The position numbers and the translations under genes were made by a program. Positions 61,101 to 64,000 of a stretch of DNA of 64,000 nucleotides are shown here, one piece after another. The stretch is from positions 4,588,001 through 4,652,000 of the forward strand of contig CP170457.1 of assembly GCA_047947135.1 (NCBI GenBank). The letters run 5' to 3'. The notes beneath the pieces were generated by a model. It worked only from the letters and a program-made list of their open reading frames with translations. It was not told where the DNA came from and did not search any database. Position 1 is the first letter of the stretch. Each line of letters begins with the position of its first letter. The DNA is from Planctobacterium sp047947135. GTDB lineage: Bacteria > Pseudomonadota > Gammaproteobacteria > Enterobacterales > Alteromonadaceae.

Positions 61101-61667
61101 AGCAAATATTTGCTCCCAATCAATGACCAGTGCTGAACACCTAAAATACTGAATTTCAGGTTCATATATAAGCAAATGTCGTATGCGTGTACTTTGAAGT
61201 AAATGGAGGATGTGCTTACCCAATCCACATCCCAGGACAACCAATAGTTCAATGTCGTCAGCAACAGGGGAAAACTCCTGATATTTGCTGTATGACGGTA
61301 TTTGCTTCAGTTCAAGACTTTCAGTATTGACGTCTATTTCGCAACTCTTATTCCCGTAGAAACTGATGTAAGGAAAATGTCCCAACGTGAAATCTACTTG
61401 CTCTTTTATTTCTCTCTCTGGATAAAGTCCATAAAATGTGCGTCCAAGGCCATAGTCGACGATATTAACGTCGCCATGTTTATTGCAAAATATAGAAATA
61501 TTGGAGTTTATGCCTTCTTTCAAGTATGCAAGTAAAGTAGGGATATTGCGTTGGAAAGCATTGACGTTTTTAGTCTTTGTCTCCGCAATGCGAGCAGCAA
61601 GCTCTGCTTCAATTTCAGTTTGTTTATTCTCATCATCATCAATGTGCAAACGAATATCTTTTAGCAT
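58128..61667 (-). CDS. Maf-type motility-associated glycosyltransferase (DUF115) with duplicated N-terminal module
   Basis: This protein has 1179 residues. Residues about 558-780 form the DUF115/MptE-like core with PVIFVGNGPSLDNSI, SCGTSLEVLYKQGI, FHAEIEQNRSTYDW and LMGVDLGF. This is the Maf family, which transfers nonulosonic or related sugars to flagellin. Residues 64-245 and 324-512 are two collinear copies of one module (GDVNIV/GDINII, YGLYP/YGINP, GCGLGKHI/GLGIGYQL, IDWEQI/IDWEKI). The 350-residue C-terminal part is helical with no recognised motif. AAGGAAGG precedes the ATG. Its place near the flagellin gene supports flagellin as the acceptor. Confidence 0.85.
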   Translation of the reverse strand: MLKDIRLHIDDDENKQTEIEAELAARIAETKTKNVNAFQRNIPTLLAYLKEGINSNISIFCNKHGDVNIVDYGLGRTFYGLYPEREIKEQVDFTLGHFPYISFYGNKSCEIDVNTESLELKQIPSYSKYQEFSPVADDIELLVVLGCGLGKHILHLLQSTRIRHLLIYEPEIQYFRCSALVIDWEQIFALAKENGTALYIQLEKDGRDLIGDIGELQSNLGNTLKGFYLFQHYNHPVFDEITKKLQFKPWKELEEIGFSIDLNQRPEDYCALWTESIDWGALKPVDKNDGKYLANLEALKKYLPDVYREFEKFVPRKWHPVRMSNGDINIINKERKVSWYGINPNEQCSISVQGFEANPRKDGLVLGYTGNKLKHYLHYQFVEDTESFLQDVHDETGKLPDELKSIIMFGLGIGYQLQQLASEHSMEKVFICEPNSDFFYASLFAIDWEKILSGIDRNKGRIYLNIGDDGSNIFRDLLNQFYSIGPYILANTYFFQTYYNATLNQAIADLREQLRVVITMGEYFDHAFYGISHTQEGVKRNYPILRQNASNSLRAVDKEIPVIFVGNGPSLDNSIETLKSVAKNAIVVSCGTSLEVLYKQGITPDFHAEIEQNRSTYDWAAKIGDKSFLKKISLISCNGIHPDTCTLYKDVYIAFKEGESSTVSTLSVLGEDKYELLKFAFPTVTNFALNLFLKLGFHQLYLMGVDLGFIDNKKHHSVASGYYENGEQLYDYAKSNNTSLVVQGNFRKTVYTKHEFKIAAMIMEESLRSEKVECYNCSNGARISGATPLPLEQVLILERPALKSSVIELVKKNCFEIAADNNNFESKFSKQKLNVELDKITKLLNQNISEIGAAESFPDELRNIIFNSYRKGESLLFYYLYGSMNYFNAVLIQALYSSQGVEKALENFNSIKLRWLEFLTRVKRLMSSTEYIFDTSHSNASRRAIASLAEASESKKIIVVTSSSQFQQAAEKYVSSLPNDVKLKFTTLDKLSVTTVGEHIILCMTSEIFGQFNKETLHSLHENNNVITIAHSIDIALKVANETDLKGIICHSGNLTSNNDESLSCHAYNRFALAFYCVFSRFKFKLILPKFVVHSVSQIADYSKLYEDSEAYFYDCFYFIGMSKERPTAEEAIMADGFRANPVLDLMCQERLVFEYLSTNDFLNRKERIRELNPYLFEH

Positions 61668-61676
61668 GGCCTTCCT

Positions 61677-63701
61677 TTAAGCTACAGATAGAGTCCTGAA
61701 TATTTGCTTGTGGTGAACCCTAAACATGATAATACGACTCAGGCCGTCTAATGTCTCGCCGTAAGTTTGAATGCTATTTTCAATATTCTGTCTCTGCTCA
61801 TTATTGTGACTAAACTTAAAGAGCTTTTTGCTATGTGACTTAACTTCGTTAACAGGGAGTTTGTAGTTCGCCTCTTCCTGTTTTAACCAATCAAATTTAC
61901 CTTCAAACTGATATATTTCATTGTTTATCAGGTTTTGTTTGCGATACAAACTTATTAGTTCAAGCTCAGTTAAATAATCGCTAAGAAGTGGTGTAAGCAG
62001 TTTTTTTTCCGTGAACCAGCTTTTTGCTTCAGTGAAAACCATGCTATTTATTTCAGGAAATATTCTAAAAAAAGAAACAGCTTTCCCCGTAGCCATCTCG
62101 TTGGTTCCGTCGGTATTGTTTACAAGCTCGTCGTAGTGCTGCTTTACATATTCGCGTAATTCATGTTTGTCTTTATAGATTCTCGCACTTGTTCCCGCAC
62201 GAAACTCATTGAACATATCAGCGACCTGAGAACTATGAAAATTGCGATGCTCAAAGATTCTTAAAATTAAATCAAACCACTGTAGGCCCAATTGCTTACA
62301 AAGCATTTTTAGTTCATCAAAAGTGTTTCCGTTATGGATTATCTCTACGGTTAGATTCAGTTCCCTACATGTAACGTATTCATCAAAAGAAAGTGATTTG
62401 GTTGACACACAAAGCTCTTCCAGTTCACTTGCAACAAATGTCTCATCAAATAGTGTATAACGACCAAAAGAGCGAGGCATTAATCTAAATCGTGTATCCA
62501 TACCATATAGCGTTCTGGATTCAGGAGTATTCATTTCTGTTTGAGGCAGCAATAGTGCTTGATACATCCGCACTATGCCCATATCAGCTTCGACGACATC
62601 TCTAATCGTTTGAAAGTGAGCATTCTTACTGTCACCTGGCAATCCTAAAATGATTTCAGTGTAGGTAGTGGTATCCAGCTCACTGGCATTATTAGCAATC
62701 TGCTGCAGAGATTCCTGAGATATATTTTTACGCTTTACTAAATCCAGCACTTCCTCATCGGTTGACTGCAACGCTGCTGCAATGCCTCTCATTGCGCCAT
62801 TAACGATATCAGCAACTTCAAGAACGCGTTCTTGATGATTCTTGCCACCAGAGACATGTATAAAGTTTGGATAGTCATATTTATCCTGGATTTCAGCTAT
62901 AATTTTGGCTTTCTCAATGTCCTGCTTGAACATGCCAAAATTCGCATCTGTGATATATAGTTCAGGACTTCCTTTTATACGCTGAGCGATATATTCCAAC
63001 TCAGTTCGCAAATCCATTTTATGCTTTACCTTGGTGTAATATCTGGATCCCTCTGCACAAAATGTGCACATAAACGGGCAGCCACGAGTTGTATGAATCA
63101 TGGGAATAAGTTTCTGATCAAAAAACTTATCCATTAATCCCATTAAATATGGAGAAGGTATTTCTTCTATATCGAGACGGGGCAATGTTTCGCCCTGAAT
63201 AATTTCATTGCCTGTCTTGTAGTGACAATTCGGTAAAGGTATTCGAAGCGCCTTTAAAGATTCAGCATCAAAATTATTGCGCAATAAGTGCCCAACCAGC
63301 CGTTCAGTCGCAATCTCGCCCTCTTTGACAATATGAAAATCAATTGCTTCATACTCACGCCAAAACTGCTCAATCTCTTCGTTCTCCAATCCATAATTTG
63401 GGCCGCCAAAAATCACTACTGTTTCGGGAGAGTGTTTTTTTACCAACCGAGCCATTTCGTAAGAGAGATTTAAGGTCCAACTATAATTTGAAAACCCAAT
63501 TAAATCAGGTTTCTCTCGTTCAAGGGCAGCGATGAGATCTTTTGGATATTTAAACAGTTCGACCTGCAATTTTTGTCCGAAAGTATTGAGTAAATGGGCT
63601 GCAATGAGGCCAATACCAAGCGGGTGTACATTTGATGACAAAACTCGCGCATCATAAGTTAAATCAGCAAGATAGATTTTGATCAAGTTCTTTGACTTCA
63701 C
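61677..63701 (-). CDS. B12-binding-domain radical SAM protein
   Basis: This 674-residue protein has an N-terminal cobalamin-binding-like domain (about 5-145; HPLGIGLIAAHLL, DLIGFSNYSWTLN, VIFGGPNYG; no clear DxHxxG). The radical SAM core has the cluster motif C208xxxC212xxC215 in TTRGCPFMCTFC. The C-terminal 250 residues are helical and not recognised. Such enzymes methylate or rearrange unreactive carbon. In this operon a sugar or lipid carrier substrate is possible. The start is GTG at 63701; it lies 10 bases before the Maf gene. Confidence 0.83.
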   Translation of the reverse strand: MKSKNLIKIYLADLTYDARVLSSNVHPLGIGLIAAHLLNTFGQKLQVELFKYPKDLIAALEREKPDLIGFSNYSWTLNLSYEMARLVKKHSPETVVIFGGPNYGLENEEIEQFWREYEAIDFHIVKEGEIATERLVGHLLRNNFDAESLKALRIPLPNCHYKTGNEIIQGETLPRLDIEEIPSPYLMGLMDKFFDQKLIPMIHTTRGCPFMCTFCAEGSRYYTKVKHKMDLRTELEYIAQRIKGSPELYITDANFGMFKQDIEKAKIIAEIQDKYDYPNFIHVSGGKNHQERVLEVADIVNGAMRGIAAALQSTDEEVLDLVKRKNISQESLQQIANNASELDTTTYTEIILGLPGDSKNAHFQTIRDVVEADMGIVRMYQALLLPQTEMNTPESRTLYGMDTRFRLMPRSFGRYTLFDETFVASELEELCVSTKSLSFDEYVTCRELNLTVEIIHNGNTFDELKMLCKQLGLQWFDLILRIFEHRNFHSSQVADMFNEFRAGTSARIYKDKHELREYVKQHYDELVNNTDGTNEMATGKAVSFFRIFPEINSMVFTEAKSWFTEKKLLTPLLSDYLTELELISLYRKQNLINNEIYQFEGKFDWLKQEEANYKLPVNEVKSHSKKLFKFSHNNEQRQNIENSIQTYGETLDGLSRIIMFRVHHKQIFRTLSVA

Positions 63702-63716
63702 GAGCTATTACCTTTG

Positions 63717-64000
63717 TTAAATTGAGACAAATTTTTGTTTTTCACACATGTGTTGTAAGAAATCAAAAATTTGATATTCCTTCATTATTTTTTCCATTTT
63801 ATCTTTATCAGCTAAACTCAGCACCTGCTGCCATTCATCAGTAACTCCTTTTCTAAAATGAGCTTGCCCATCTTTAGGCTTCATTGCTAGCCCTAACATA
63901 GATTCCGGCACGTCCAAATACTTTGCAAAACAACTGCTATATTCTTCAGCGTCTAGCGATAATTGTTCATGTGGCAACATCAGAAAACAATCCTCTGAAA
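63717..64000 (-). CDS. C-terminal part of a possible sulfotransferase, cut by window edge
   Basis: The frame stays open to the window end, so the ATG at 63980 is probably internal. The visible part (LSLDAEEYSSCFAKYLDVPE and HFRKGVTDEWQQVLS) resembles the end of P-loop sulfotransferases, which have a short helix after the FLG motif and a KGxxGDW-like segment. The catalytic PAPS-binding motifs would lie outside the window, so the assignment is tentative. It is 16 bases upstream of the radical SAM gene and likely belongs to the same operon. Confidence 0.45.
   Translation of the reverse strand, partial: SEDCFLMLPHEQLSLDAEEYSSCFAKYLDVPESMLGLAMKPKDGQAHFRKGVTDEWQQVLSLADKDKMEKIMKEYQIFDFLQHMCEKQKFVSI

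Noticed and set aside
1..64000. CRISPR arrays, insertion sequences, tRNA or rRNA genes
   Set aside because: Looked for by eye in all intergenic gaps on both strands; no direct-repeat array, transposase, terminal inverted repeats or cloverleaf was found.

Overview
The window looks like a chromosomal segment of a marine gammaproteobacterium of the Alteromonadales type (Alteromonas/Shewanella/Vibrio-like polar flagellum). This is inferred from gene order, not from a marker gene: flrABC, fliE to flhB, flhA-flhF-flhG-fliA, cheYZAB, parC-parP-cheW, a DUF2802 protein and ccmABCDEFGHI in a row is the polar flagellar and chemotaxis arrangement of that group. No rRNA, tRNA, CRISPR array or insertion sequence was seen, and there is no gene-free stretch over 300 bases.

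Layout. Positions 1-7480 (minus strand) hold the cytochrome c maturation operon ccmA-I, ending in a translationally coupled, window-truncated mlaA. Positions 7669-10152 (plus strand) hold a second FliK-like hook-length protein and a small FlhB-C-terminal-like protein behind a sigma-28-like promoter. Positions 10195-13513 hold a DUF2802 membrane protein and a GDP-mannose pair (manC, manB). Positions 13584-43386 (minus strand) are one long flagellar and chemotaxis cluster from flrA down to cheW. Four sigma-54-type -24/-12 elements with identical spacing lie before flrB, fliE, fliK and flhA, which fits a hierarchy of FlrA, then FlrBC, then the hook-basal body and export genes, then FliA. The chemotaxis part carries ParC and ParP, which place arrays at the pole.

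Positions 43606-44412 encode a short flagellin. Beyond it is a glycan locus. Three plus-strand genes (44616-47836) encode a zinc-type dehydrogenase, a nucleotidyltransferase-PfkB kinase fusion and a sugar-phosphate nucleotidyltransferase. A convergent minus-strand operon (64000-47904) encodes a partial, possibly sulfotransferase protein, a B12-binding radical SAM enzyme, a large Maf-type glycosyltransferase with a duplicated N-terminal module, CDP-glucose pathway enzymes (rfbF, rfbG, an epimerase-like cupin, an aminotransferase, an SDR), an FkbM methyltransferase, other methyltransferases, a GT2 glycosyltransferase and an unrecognised protein.

The most plausible joint role of the last 20 kb is synthesis and attachment of a heavily decorated sugar to flagellin, because a Maf homologue sits next to the flagellin gene. 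A cell-surface glycan is an alternative. The items most worth a second look are three FliM/CheZ-like short motifs in the CheA linker where a P2 domain would be expected, the extra FliK/FlhB-C pair, and the Maf/radical SAM/CDP-sugar island.
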